From Actinomadura alba (GTDB lineage: Bacteria > Actinomycetota > Actinomycetes > Streptosporangiales > Streptosporangiaceae), in NCBI RefSeq assembly GCF_014323705.1, contig NZ_JABVEC010000043.1, positions 1-61,485 on the forward strand: a stretch of DNA of 61,485 nt, read 5' to 3'. Shown here piece by piece: positions 1 through 8,278 of this stretch (positions are counted from its first letter, which is position 1; each line of letters begins with the position of its first letter). The notes under the pieces are model-generated. The model was not told the origin of the DNA and ran no database searches. It worked only from the letters and a program-made list of their open reading frames with translations. The position numbers and the translations under genes are program-made.

Positions 1-403
1 GAAGCTCCTACTTTACCAGATCTCAAGTCTCAGTCAAATCCCGAACAACGAACCGAGACCCGACCAAAGCTTCCGACCTGGCCCACAAGAGGCCCACCAG
101 ACACACGAAATGCGGCCCAGCGAATCTAAGGTGGTTCCCCCGGGGCCGGCCGCCTTTCGGCGTCCCGCTCCCCCTTGGGGCACTGAGAACATTAGGTCCG
201 CTTGGGATAAACGTCAAATCGAGGCCGCCATCGCCCACTCTGTGTGGCGCAGCGGCACGTCTTCTGACCCGGATTAAGGGATGCCCACTCCCCGAGATTC
301 TCAAACATCCCCACCCTGACCTGGCATTTTCGATTCCGGCGACTCCAGAGTGACTCGGCCGGTCCACGATCGCCGGCGGTCTTCTGGTTCTGCCGCAGGG
401 CAG
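1..403. other. Non-coding stretch before the pseudogene
   Basis: I see no convincing gene, RNA gene or repeat here. The open frame on the minus strand has arginine- and proline-rich composition without recognisable domains and runs antisense to the hydrolase remnant that follows, so it is treated as chance. Confidence 0.5.
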
Positions 404-661
404 CTCACCGTCGCTTACATGGCGTACCTGCTCGTCGCGTTCGACCGACTGCATGATCTGTACGACTCGCCGGCGGAGCTGTTCCAGGCGCCCTACGCCG
501 ACCGTGTGGAGAAGCTGTTCGACGAAACCGCGCCCGGACAGGACATGCTCAGTGCCCTGCCGGGGCACGTCGGCGAACTACTCACGGCGCGGGGGTTCGA
601 CGTGCTGCGGCACCCGACGGGACGGTTCGCCGCGGCGCTCCGCATGGTTCGACCGGCTGCG
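404..661 (+). pseudogene. Remnant of a secreted alpha/beta hydrolase (prolyl-oligopeptidase-like)
   Basis: About 85 residues read like an internal helical segment found near the C-terminal part of large secreted actinomycete hydrolases: a segment with YDSPAE, then APYADRVEKLFD, a short acidic turn, ALPGHVGELLT, and RHPTGRFAAAL. In those proteins the segment sits inside a protein of several hundred residues. Here there is no upstream nucleophile region, and the frame drifts into unrelated sequence after the RHPTG segment. The frame has an ATG at 350 but no ribosome site. I read it as a decayed gene fragment. The family assignment is from memory of similar proteins and is moderate. Confidence 0.5.
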
Positions 662-814
662 CTGACGAGCGACCGCCAGGGGTGCGGTCCACACCCACGC
701 AGCTCATACCGCGGCTCCCACATCAACCTGGGACCGAATCGTCACAGTTGTGACCTTGTGGGTGGTGATCTTGCCCGGATAGACACCAGGTGAATCCCCC
801 ATACGGAGGCATCT

Positions 815-3388
815 GTGGCAAAACGTCACTTGTATCCAGTCCTGGGCGTGGGCCTCGTGGCCTCGCTCCTGAGTCCCGTGATGCCCGCGTCGGCCGACCC
901 CGACAATCGTCGCAAACCGCCCGTACAACGTGAGTTCGGCAACGGCGCGGAGCGAAACTCCTTCGCCGCCTCTGAACTCGGGCGCGACCGCGGCGCCGAC
1001 CACACGCGGTTCCCGCGGACCGGCACCCGCGGTTACCCGCGGCAGCAGAACCTGCCGCTGCCGGCCGTGAACCAGGCCGACGCGTCCATCAAGCTCGGCC
1101 TCACGCCGTACCACGCCATCGCGCCGAAGCTGAACGAGCTGCAGCGGATCAGCGACCGGGTCAGCGTGGAGGTCATCGCCCGTAGCCACCAGGGTCGCGA
1201 TCTGTACCTCGTGACCGTGACCGAGCCGGAGAGCTCCGCTGCGGCCAAGGAGCAGGCCCGGATGCGGGCCGAGATCGAGGAAGACGCCGCACGCGCGGCG
1301 CGCGACCCGCAGATCAAGCGCTCGTACAAGGCTCCGGTGTTCATCAACAACAACATCCACGGCAACGAGTGGGAGGGCACCGACGCCGCCCTCCGCACGA
1401 TCGAGAAGCTGGCCACCGCCAAGGACTCGAGCACCGAGAAGCTGCTCGGCCAGAGCCGGCTGTACTTCAACATCACCGCCAACCCCGACGGCCGGGTGGG
1501 CAACACCCGGGCGAACGGCGCCGGCTTCGACATGAACCGCGACTTCATCACGGCCTCCCAGCCGGAGGTCCGTGGCATGCGGCAGGTGATGATCGACACT
1601 CAGCCCCTGGTCATGCTCGACCTGCACGGGTACGTCAACGGCACGCTCATCGAGCCGACCACCCCGCCGCACGGGCAGAACTACGAGTACGACCTCTTCA
1701 TCAAGAACGCGTACGCCAACGGCCTCGGCATGGAGGCCGCGGTCAAGGCACTCGGCTACACGCCGGCAGCGGACGGGGTCGACCCGCCGCAGATCCCGTT
1801 CCGGGACTGGACCGAGGGCTGGGACGACTGGCCGCCGATCTTCACCCCGCAGTACGCGCCCTTCCACGGCGCGGTGGCCTCGCACACGATCGAGATCCCG
1901 ATGCGGGTCAACAACAACGACTACAACACGCGGCCGGTCGCGGAACTCCAGCGCCGCTCGAAGATCAACACCAACATCGCGGCCGCCACGATCGACTCGA
2001 CGCTCTCGTTCGTCCAGCAGCGCCGTGAGTCGCTCATCGCGGACCAGATCGAGGTGTTCCGCCGCGGCGCGGCCGGGGAGCCCTCGAAGGCCACACCGCT
2101 CGACATCGTGCCGGGCTTCGGCCCCGAGGACGTCTACACCACGAAGTACCCGCGTGCGTACGTCATCCCCGCGGGCGGCGGACAGCGTTCGGACGTCGCC
2201 GCCGCGCGCCTGGTCGACCACCTGATCGCCAATGACGTACGGGTGGAGCGCGCGACCAAGGCGTTCACGCTCAACGGACGCGGCTACGCCGCGGGCTCGT
2301 ACGTGGTCGACATGCACCAGCCCAAGCGGGGCATGGCCAACGTCATCCTCGAACCGGGGGCCGACATCAGCGCCAAGGTCGACGCGATGTACGACATCTC
2401 CGGCTGGAGCCTGGCCCACCTGTGGGGCGCCACCGTCGACACGGCCGAATCCGGCGACCCGCGCCGCGTGCCGGCCAAGCCGGTCTCCGTCGCCGCGCCG
2501 ACCGGCTCGGTCGCGCCGTCGGGTGACCTGTCACTGCGGCTGGACGACGCCAAGGAGGTCTCCGCGCTCAACGCGCTGCTCGCCGACGGCGTCTCCGCGA
2601 AGTGGGCGGCCGACGGCAGTGCGGTGATCCCCGGCTCCGCGCGGGCGGCCGCCCGTACGATGGCCGACCGCTACGGCGTGCGGTTCACCCAGGCCACGGC
2701 ACCGGGCACCTCTCCTCTGCGCAAGCTGACGGTCGCGGCGGCCGGTAGCGCCGACGACCTCTACTCGCTGCAGGAGATGGGCTTCACGGTCAAGCCGGTC
2801 TCGACCGCCGTGCTCAACGCCGGCTTCAGCTGGACCGGCGTGGACGTGCTCTACGTCGCCAGCGGCCTGAACCACGCGCAGCTGAACGAGCCCGCCCGTA
2901 CGGCGCTGAACGGCTTCCTCGCCAAGGGCGGCGTCGTCACGCGTGGGGCGACCGGCGCGGCGTTCAACTCCGCCGCCGGTCTGCTCACCGCGACGGCCGT
3001 GGCGGGCCGCGAGGACGCGAACGGCACGGTGTCCGTGACCAACGCGGGCGGCCCGATCACGAACGGCGCTCCGAAGTACTCCTTCGTGTTCTCGCCCCGC
3101 TGGTTCACCGGTCTCGGTCCGGAGGTGACGGTGGAGCAGCGGTACGCCACGCAGGGGCCGCTCATCGCCGGGCACTGGCGGGCCCGTCCGGAGGGCGGCA
3201 CCGGCGGCCCGGAGGCCGCCGTCGGCCAGCCGGCCATCGTGCGTGGCGTCGACGAGCGCGGCGCGGCCGTCGTGCTCTTCGGCACCGAGCCGATGTTCCG
3301 CAACCACCCGAAGGGCCTGTTCGCCGAGGTGGCCAGGTCACTGCACTGGACGGCCGTGAGCGCGGGTCAGCCACAGACCGTGCGCTGA
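815..3388 (+). CDS. Secreted M14-family zinc carboxypeptidase
   Basis: A large (857 aa) exported metallopeptidase of the carboxypeptidase A/M14 superfamily, expected to remove C-terminal residues from peptides outside the cell. Residues 1-27 form a signal peptide with a likely cut after ASA. The zinc motif is HGNE (H182, E185), with the third ligand at H271 in LDLHGYVNG; NPDG at 223-226 and FDMNRD near 238-243 are also conserved M14 elements. E360 in HTIEIP is the probable catalytic glutamate. Beyond residue about 400 there is a long C-terminal region, possibly beta-rich, that I cannot assign. The GTG start at 815 is set by GGAGG at 805-809. A strong hairpin follows the stop, so it is probably monocistronic. 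Confidence 0.9.
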   Translation: MAKRHLYPVLGVGLVASLLSPVMPASADPDNRRKPPVQREFGNGAERNSFAASELGRDRGADHTRFPRTGTRGYPRQQNLPLPAVNQADASIKLGLTPYHAIAPKLNELQRISDRVSVEVIARSHQGRDLYLVTVTEPESSAAAKEQARMRAEIEEDAARAARDPQIKRSYKAPVFINNNIHGNEWEGTDAALRTIEKLATAKDSSTEKLLGQSRLYFNITANPDGRVGNTRANGAGFDMNRDFITASQPEVRGMRQVMIDTQPLVMLDLHGYVNGTLIEPTTPPHGQNYEYDLFIKNAYANGLGMEAAVKALGYTPAADGVDPPQIPFRDWTEGWDDWPPIFTPQYAPFHGAVASHTIEIPMRVNNNDYNTRPVAELQRRSKINTNIAAATIDSTLSFVQQRRESLIADQIEVFRRGAAGEPSKATPLDIVPGFGPEDVYTTKYPRAYVIPAGGGQRSDVAAARLVDHLIANDVRVERATKAFTLNGRGYAAGSYVVDMHQPKRGMANVILEPGADISAKVDAMYDISGWSLAHLWGATVDTAESGDPRRVPAKPVSVAAPTGSVAPSGDLSLRLDDAKEVSALNALLADGVSAKWAADGSAVIPGSARAAARTMADRYGVRFTQATAPGTSPLRKLTVAAAGSADDLYSLQEMGFTVKPVSTAVLNAGFSWTGVDVLYVASGLNHAQLNEPARTALNGFLAKGGVVTRGATGAAFNSAAGLLTATAVAGREDANGTVSVTNAGGPITNGAPKYSFVFSPRWFTGLGPEVTVEQRYATQGPLIAGHWRARPEGGTGGPEAAVGQPAIVRGVDERGAAVVLFGTEPMFRNHPKGLFAEVARSLHWTAVSAGQPQTVR

Positions 3389-3434
3389 CGCGTCGCGTCC
3401 GTCCTTGTGCGGCGGACCGTTCGATCCGATGTAC

Positions 3435-3476
3435 GCCTCCGGCCCCCAGAGCGAGCTCGCTCTGGGGGCCGGAGGC
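3435..3476 (+). terminator. 42-bp perfect palindrome, probable terminator
   Basis: A perfect inverted repeat of 42 bp centred on GAGCTC lies about 50 bp after the peptidase stop. It would fold into a roughly 19-bp GC-rich stem with a minimal loop. There is no long T tract (CGTTATGT follows), as is common for actinobacterial terminators. Confidence 0.7.
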
Positions 3477-3734
3477 CGTTATGTCCTCCGTGCGCCCGGT
3501 CGGCATTACGATCTTGCAAAGCGGGAGCATCGCGGCAGAGTGGACAAATAGCTTGCTCCTCGGGTCATCGGAACGTGCGGCGGGCGCGATCCGAGCAGTA
3601 CGCCGAATCCGAGCAGAACACAGAAGGAGTTGGGTTGACGGTGTGGTGCCGTATCGAGCCACCTGAGAGCGAGCGACGGAGCGCCTGCGGCCGCTCGCGC
3701 CCGGCCGGTGCCGTACGGACCCTCGGGGCGATCC
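3477..3734 (+). other. Intergenic region upstream of the MscS gene
   Basis: About 260 bp with no gene I can support. TTGACG at 3635-3640 could be a -35 element, but no good -10 hexamer lies at the right distance. The channel promoter is presumably here. Confidence 0.4.
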
Positions 3735-4769
3735 ATGTCTGAGCTGGAACTGAGCCGCGTCATCATCGCGATCGTCGTCGCGGCGGCGATCGTGGCCTTC
3801 GGGATCGGCCTGCGCATCGCGTTGGTACGGCTGACACGCCGGGCCGAGGACACCCGGTGGGCCTGGGACGACCTCGGCTCCAGGCTGCTGCGCGACCTGG
3901 CGGTGACCGGCGGTGCCACGGCCGGGGTGTGGGCGGCCGTCCTGATCCTGGACCTGCGCCAGGGCCTGCGCAACGTGATCGCCCAGATCCTCATCGCTCT
4001 CATCATCCTGGCCGTCTCGCTGGCGGCCGCGCGGCTCGCGGCCGGCATCGTCTCATCGGTCACGCTGGCCCGGACCGGCGTCGCGAAGTCGGTCACCATC
4101 TTCGCCAACATCACCCGCGTGGTCGTCATCACCGTCGGCTCTCTGGTGCTGCTGCAGAGCCTCGGCGTCTCGATCACGCCGCTGCTCACCGCGCTCGGCG
4201 TCGGCGGTCTCGCCGTCGCGCTCGCCCTGCAGGACACGCTCGCCAACCTGTTCGCCGGAGTGCACATCCTCGCCTCGAAGAAGGTGGAACAGGGCGACTA
4301 CGTCCGCCTGGACAACGGGCAAGAGGGCAACATCGTCGACATCAACTGGCGCAACACGACGATCCGCCTGCTCTCCGACAACCTGCTCATCGTCCCGAAC
4401 GCCCGCTTCGCCGACGCCATCGTCACGAACTACCACCGGCCGGCCCACGACATGTCCGTGCTGGTGCAGGTCGGGGTCGGCTACGACAGCGACCTGCAGC
4501 ACGTGGAACGCGTGACCATCGAGGTGGCCGGCGAGGTGATGGCCGAGGTCGACGGTGGAGTCGGCGACCACGAACCGCTCGTGCGTTTCCACACCTTCGG
4601 CGATTCGAGCATCCAGTTCACCGTCATCCTGCGGACCCGCGCGTTCACCGACCAGTACATCGTCATCCACGAGTTCATCAAGCGGCTGCACCAGCGCTAC
4701 CGAGCCGAGGACATCCAGCTCCCGTTCCCCGTGCGCCACGTGGTCTTCGACGACGCGAAGCAGCACTGA
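3735..4769 (+). CDS. MscS-family mechanosensitive ion channel
   Basis: A 344-aa membrane channel that should open on membrane tension and release solutes during hypo-osmotic shock. Hydrophobic helices lie near residues 8-30, 55-72, 83-103 and 124-142. The pore-lining helix follows (about 146-175), rich in Gly/Ala, with ALALQDTLANLFAG as the MscS signature. The beta domain starts at EQGDYVRLDNGQEG, and a mixed C-terminal domain ends with LPFPVRHV. The ATG at 3735 is preferred, with GGGG at 3725-3728; an in-frame ATG at 3708 has no ribosome site. The stop codon lies inside a 12-bp tandem repeat. Confidence 0.9.
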   Translation: MSELELSRVIIAIVVAAAIVAFGIGLRIALVRLTRRAEDTRWAWDDLGSRLLRDLAVTGGATAGVWAAVLILDLRQGLRNVIAQILIALIILAVSLAAARLAAGIVSSVTLARTGVAKSVTIFANITRVVVITVGSLVLLQSLGVSITPLLTALGVGGLAVALALQDTLANLFAGVHILASKKVEQGDYVRLDNGQEGNIVDINWRNTTIRLLSDNLLIVPNARFADAIVTNYHRPAHDMSVLVQVGVGYDSDLQHVERVTIEVAGEVMAEVDGGVGDHEPLVRFHTFGDSSIQFTVILRTRAFTDQYIVIHEFIKRLHQRYRAEDIQLPFPVRHVVFDDAKQH

Positions 4770-4816
4770 GCAAGGCACTGAGCAAGGCACTGAGCACGCG
4801 CACGGCACTGAGCACG
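4763..4816. repeat. 12-bp tandem repeat spanning the MscS stop codon
   Basis: The unit GCACTGAGCAAG occurs at 4763-4774 and 4775-4786, with variants GCACTGAGCACG at 4787-4798 and 4805-4816. The first unit contains the last codons and TGA of the channel gene, so each copy repeats the stop. The array ends against the tail of the convergent tetR gene. Confidence 0.9.
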
Positions 4817-4818
4817 GC

Positions 4819-5604
4819 TCAGCGCTGTGCGCGGATGAGCACCTCGATGCCGTCGAGCACGCGCTCGAGGCCGAAGAAGAAGTCGCCGTCGCCGTCCTCG
4901 TCGTCGTCATCGAGTGCCGACGAGGCGAGACCGGCGGTGAGCGCGGGGAAGCGCACCGGGTCGATCAACTGCGCGAGCATCCGGCCGTAGGACGCCATCA
5001 CGTCCTGAACGGTGGACCCGGACTTCTCCGCGGCCTCGCGGACGTCGACGGCCTGCGTCGCCGCGTTCCTGACGAATCCGGTGACCAGCAGCATCACTGA
5101 GAACTTGTCGGCCTCCGGCAGCCCGGTGTCCCGCAGGCCGCAGAGCCCCTGTTCGAGCCAGAGGATCGCGTTGGGCGTGATCGGCGGACCGCTGATGGGA
5201 ATGCGCAGGATCCACGGGTGCCGCCGCAGGGCGGCCAGTTCGGCCTGAGCCCAGTGCGACAGCGCCGCCCGCCAGCCCTCCTCTGCCGGCGGCCCGGCGG
5301 GAGGTGGCCCGTACGCCGCGTCGGTCATGAGTTTGAGCAGTTCGTCCTTGGCGGCGACGTACCGGTAGAGCGACATCGTCGAGACGCCGAGGTCCGCGGC
5401 GACCCGGCTCATGGAGGCGGCGGCGATCCCGTCGGAGTCCGCGGCCTTGACGGCGGTCTCGACGATCCGCTCCAGGCTCAGGCCGGGCTTGGGCCCCTTG
5501 CCCGGGCGTTGGCGCAGCCCCCAGGCGGCCTCGATGCTCGCCGGGAGCCGCGGACCGTCGCCACCGCCGTCCTCCGCCGTCACCTCTGCCGCCACCTCTG
5601 CCAT
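4819..5604 (-). CDS. TetR-family transcriptional regulator of the divergent MFS exporter
   Basis: A 261-aa repressor. The N-terminal 40 residues are variable. A TetR helix-turn-helix lies at about residues 41-93 (SMSRVAADLGVSTMSLYRYV, then KDELLKLM). The remainder is a ligand-binding domain of the TetR_C_1 type. A strongly acidic run (LDDDDEDGDGD) sits near the C-terminus. It is divergent from the MFS gene at 5758, and two inverted repeats in the shared promoter are the probable operators, so it likely represses both genes and is released by a drug-like ligand. The ligand cannot be inferred from sequence. Confidence 0.85.
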   Translation of the reverse strand: MAEVAAEVTAEDGGGDGPRLPASIEAAWGLRQRPGKGPKPGLSLERIVETAVKAADSDGIAAASMSRVAADLGVSTMSLYRYVAAKDELLKLMTDAAYGPPPAGPPAEEGWRAALSHWAQAELAALRRHPWILRIPISGPPITPNAILWLEQGLCGLRDTGLPEADKFSVMLLVTGFVRNAATQAVDVREAAEKSGSTVQDVMASYGRMLAQLIDPVRFPALTAGLASSALDDDDEDGDGDFFFGLERVLDGIEVLIRAQR

Positions 5605-5625
5605 CGCCTCCGCCTTCGTCCGGCC

Positions 5626-5694
5626 TTGACCACCATCCTAGGACTGTGTATATCATACGCAATAGAGCGTAGGGCATACACAATAGAGTGTATG
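5626..5694. promoter_or_regulatory. Divergent promoter with two tandem TetR operators
   Basis: For the MFS gene, TTGACC (5626-5631) and TATATC (5649-5654) are spaced by 17 bp. Two inverted repeats overlap and follow the -10 element. The first is CATACGC-N6-GCGTAGG at 5654-5673 (6 of 7 arm positions match). The second is CATACAC-N6-GTGTATG at 5675-5694 (perfect). Both have the same AATAGA spacer, and they start 21 bp apart, two helical turns, so two dimers would sit on one DNA face. A TATGAT-like -10 for tetR lies on the other strand at 5652-5657. Confidence 0.75.
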
Positions 5695-5757
5695 AGTTAC
5701 GCAGAAGGCGTTGCGTGGTGCGGCGACACGCGGCACCACGAAGGAGCGAGGAGCGAC

Positions 5758-7335
5758 ATGAGCGAGCCGACGACCCACAGAGAGATCAGAGCCGGACGCA
5801 AGGAGTGGATCGGGCTCGCCGTGCTGTTCCTGCCCTGCCTGCTCATCTCGATGGACATCAGCGTGCTGTTCTTCGCACTGCCGTTCATCAGCACGGACCT
5901 GGAACCGTCCGGTACCCAGCAGCTGTGGATCATGGACATCTACGGGTTCGTGCTGGCCGGAATGCTGATCACGATGGGCGCCCTCGGCGACCGGATCGGC
6001 CGCAGGCGGCTGCTGATGATCGGTGCCACGGCCTTCAGCGTGGCCTCGGTGATCGCCGCGTACTCCACGAGCGCCGAGCTGCTGATCACCACTCGTGCGC
6101 TGCTCGGGCTGGCCGGGGCGACCCTCATGCCGTCGACCCTCGCGTTGATCCGCAACATGTTCCACGACCCGCGGCAGCGCAAGACCGCCATCGCGATCTG
6201 GACCGCCGCCATCACCGGGGGAACGATGATCGGCCCGATCGTGGGCGGATTCCTGCTGGAGCACTTCTGGTGGGGCTCGGCCTTCATGATCAACGTGCCG
6301 GCCATGGCGCTACTCCTGGTCCTCGCGCCGATCCTGCTGCCGGAGTTCCGCGCCCCCAAGGCCGGTGGGTTCGATCTGCTCGGTGCGGCCCTGTCGCTCA
6401 CCGCCGTGCTGCCCGTCATCTACGGGATCAAGCGGATCGCGGTCGACGGCGTCGAACCGTTCCCCGCGATCACCCTCGTGGCCGGCCTGCTGATCGGCGT
6501 GGCGTTCGTCCACCGGCAGCGGACGTACGCCCACCCGCTCATCGACATCACGCTGTTCCGCGACCGGGCCTTCAGCGGATCGATCCTGATCAACGTGGTG
6601 GGCATGTTCTGCCTCATCGGCTACGCCCTGTTCACCACGCAGTACCTGCAACTCGTGCTCGGCATGCGCCCGTTCTCCGCGGCGCTGTGGTCACTGGCCG
6701 CGTCACCGGCCATCATGGTGGCGGTCGGCGTGGCGGCGACCCTCGGCAAGTCGGTGCGGCCCGCCGTCGTCATCGGCGGAGGGCTCCTCGTCAGCTCGGC
6801 CGGATTCGTCCTGTTGAGCCAGGTACGGGTGGAGTCACCACTGGTGATCGTGCTGATCGCGGCCGGGGTGCTTGTCTCGGGGATCATCGTCGCGAGCACG
6901 CTCACCGCCGACCTCATCCTCACCGCCGCACCGCCGGAGCGAGCGGGCACCGCCTCGGCCCTGTCCGAGACCGGCAGTGAACTCGGCGCGGCACTCGGCA
7001 TGGCGATCCTCGGCACCATCGGCGCCGCCGTCTACCACCATCGGATGGCCGACGTAGTGGCCCCCGGGCTGCCTCCCGAGGCGTCGCACGCCGCCCGCGA
7101 GACCCTGGCCGGTGCCGACGCGGTCGCCGCGCAACTGCCCGGACCGGCCGGCGACACCCTGCTCGACGCCGCTCGCCACGCCTTCACCCAAGGCATGAGC
7201 GTCGCCTCCGCGACCGGCGCGGTCCTCATGGTCGCCACCGCCATCGCCGCGGTCATCCTCCTGCGCCATGTCCCGACGGCGCAGCACGACGGGGACGAGG
7301 AGACGACGAATGCCGGCCGCGAACTCGTCCACTGA
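5758..7335 (+). CDS. MFS multidrug exporter, DHA2 (14-helix, QacA/SmvA-like) type
   Basis: A 525-aa proton-driven efflux protein. It has the DHA2 pattern: MDISVLFFALPFI in helix 1, QQLWIMDIYGFVLAG in helix 2, motif A GALGDRIGRRRLLM, and motif C-like GGTMIGPIVGGF in helix 5. I count about 14 hydrophobic helices. It starts at the ATG at 5758 behind GAGGAG (5748-5753); the reading frame is open far upstream, but that part overlaps the divergent regulator and is not coding. Expression is probably controlled by the adjacent TetR. Cationic drugs or biocides are the family's usual substrates; the real substrate is unknown. Confidence 0.9.
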   Translation: MSEPTTHREIRAGRKEWIGLAVLFLPCLLISMDISVLFFALPFISTDLEPSGTQQLWIMDIYGFVLAGMLITMGALGDRIGRRRLLMIGATAFSVASVIAAYSTSAELLITTRALLGLAGATLMPSTLALIRNMFHDPRQRKTAIAIWTAAITGGTMIGPIVGGFLLEHFWWGSAFMINVPAMALLLVLAPILLPEFRAPKAGGFDLLGAALSLTAVLPVIYGIKRIAVDGVEPFPAITLVAGLLIGVAFVHRQRTYAHPLIDITLFRDRAFSGSILINVVGMFCLIGYALFTTQYLQLVLGMRPFSAALWSLAASPAIMVAVGVAATLGKSVRPAVVIGGGLLVSSAGFVLLSQVRVESPLVIVLIAAGVLVSGIIVASTLTADLILTAAPPERAGTASALSETGSELGAALGMAILGTIGAAVYHHRMADVVAPGLPPEASHAARETLAGADAVAAQLPGPAGDTLLDAARHAFTQGMSVASATGAVLMVATAIAAVILLRHVPTAQHDGDEETTNAGRELVH

Positions 7336-7386
7336 CCCGCGGACCACTGACCCGCCGACCACTGACCCGCCGACCACTGACCCGCC
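7327..7386. repeat. 15-bp tandem repeat at the MFS stop codon
   Basis: Four units of 15 bp (GACCACTGACCCGCC, first copy with GTCC and GCG variants) run from 7327 to 7386. The first contains the last codons and TGA of the MFS gene. Because 15 is a multiple of three, every extra copy supplies another in-frame TGA. Confidence 0.9.
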
Positions 7387-7445
7387 GATGACCGGCTTCT
7401 GACCGGTCACACGCTCCGACGGGGCGACGCCGCCGAGGACGGCAC

Positions 7446-7489
7446 GAACCGGCCCGGGAACGGGTTCACCACCCGACCCGGGCCGGTTC
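7446..7489. terminator. 13-bp-stem hairpin between MFS and DUF2277 genes
   Basis: GAACCGGCCCGGG (7446-7458) pairs perfectly with 7477-7489 across an 18-nt loop. It follows the MFS repeat array and ends 11 bp before the DUF2277 ATG, so it may terminate the exporter transcript or sit at the leader of the small gene. Confidence 0.6.
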
Positions 7490-7500
7490 CGCGCGACAAT

Positions 7501-7722
7501 ATGGGAATGTGCCGCAGCATCAAGACTCTCCGCCCGCCCTTCACCGACGACGTCACCGATGAGGACGTGCGGGCCGCCGCGCTCCAGTACGTACGAAAGA
7601 TCTCCGGCTTCCGCGCCCCGGCGGCGCACAACACAGAAGCCTTCGACCGGGCCGTCACCGCCGTCGCCGAGGCCACGGCGGTGCTGCTCGCGTCGATCGA
7701 AGTGCGCGGCCGGGCGTCCTAG
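7501..7722 (+). CDS. DUF2277 family small protein
   Basis: A 73-aa protein that matches the DUF2277 pattern: MCRSIKTLRPPF at the start, then AALQYVRKISGFRAP and a C-terminal helix. Function is unknown in the family. Two in-frame ATGs exist (7501 and 7507); family members usually begin at MCRSIK, which favours 7507, but neither has a clear ribosome site. It converges with the cold-shock gene. Confidence 0.8.
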   Translation: MGMCRSIKTLRPPFTDDVTDEDVRAAALQYVRKISGFRAPAAHNTEAFDRAVTAVAEATAVLLASIEVRGRAS

Positions 7723-7781
7723 TTGAACGTTCTGATCGAACTTCCGGTCCAACGTTCCGAGCCCGGCCGCGCTCATGTTCC

Positions 7782-7985
7782 TCAGGCGGGGACGATGTTC
7801 TCCGCCTGCGGGCCCTTCTGGCCCTGAGTGATGTCGAACTGGACCTTCTGACCCTCCTGAAGCTCGCGATAGCCCTCAGCCGCGATGTTCGAGTAGTGGG
7901 CGAAGACGTCGGGGCCGCCGCCGTCTTGCTCGATGAAGCCGAAGCCCTTTTCCGAGTTGAACCACTTGACGGTGCCTGTAGCCAT
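7782..7985 (-). CDS. Cold-shock domain protein (CspA family)
   Basis: A 67-aa single cold-shock domain, an OB-fold that binds single-stranded RNA and DNA. RNP1 is seen as KGFGFIEQ and RNP2 as DVFAHYS, with the family start MATGTVKWFN. AAGGAG precedes the ATG by about 8 nt. The leader is about 150 nt and carries a terminator-like hairpin. The gene lies beside sepF and rho. Confidence 0.95.
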   Translation of the reverse strand: MATGTVKWFNSEKGFGFIEQDGGGPDVFAHYSNIAAEGYRELQEGQKVQFDITQGQKGPQAENIVPA

Positions 7986-8091
7986 GTCTGTCTGTCTCCT
8001 TCAGGGGCTGGCGACGCTCGCACCTTGCGAGTCCCCGCATCCGGCCGGGATGGACCCGGCCGGCCGGCCCTGCCAGCCGGCCCTGCCAAAC

Positions 8092-8124
8092 AAAAACGCG
8101 CCTGAGGTGGTGACCAACAGGCGC
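8092..8124 (-). promoter_or_regulatory. Terminator-like hairpin in the cold-shock leader
   Basis: Read on the minus strand, GCGCCTG (8124-8118) and CAGGCGC (8104-8098) form a perfect 7-bp stem with a 13-nt loop, followed by G and TTTTTG (8096-8091). This is the form of an intrinsic terminator, yet it lies about 110 nt upstream of the cold-shock ATG and no minus-strand gene precedes it. A possible -10 (TATAGT) is at 8155-8150. Premature termination or cold-dependent antitermination is an inference. Confidence 0.6.
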
Positions 8125-8278
8125 ATTCATGATCAAGCAGCTAATCCCAACTATAGCAGAGGGGGTCACCGAGGAGAGGGCATGAGATCACACTCCGTAA
8201 CGCTGGAATGACAACGCGGGGTCACGCTCCAGGCGCGGATCCGACGGCACTTCGGGCAGGTCGTCTACCCTTGGACCC

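Noticed and set aside
704..2419. Long open frame (571 aa) on the minus strand across the carboxypeptidase gene
   Set aside because: It is antisense to a gene with clear M14 motifs, is Arg/Val/Asp-rich without domains, and is a product of high-GC codon bias.
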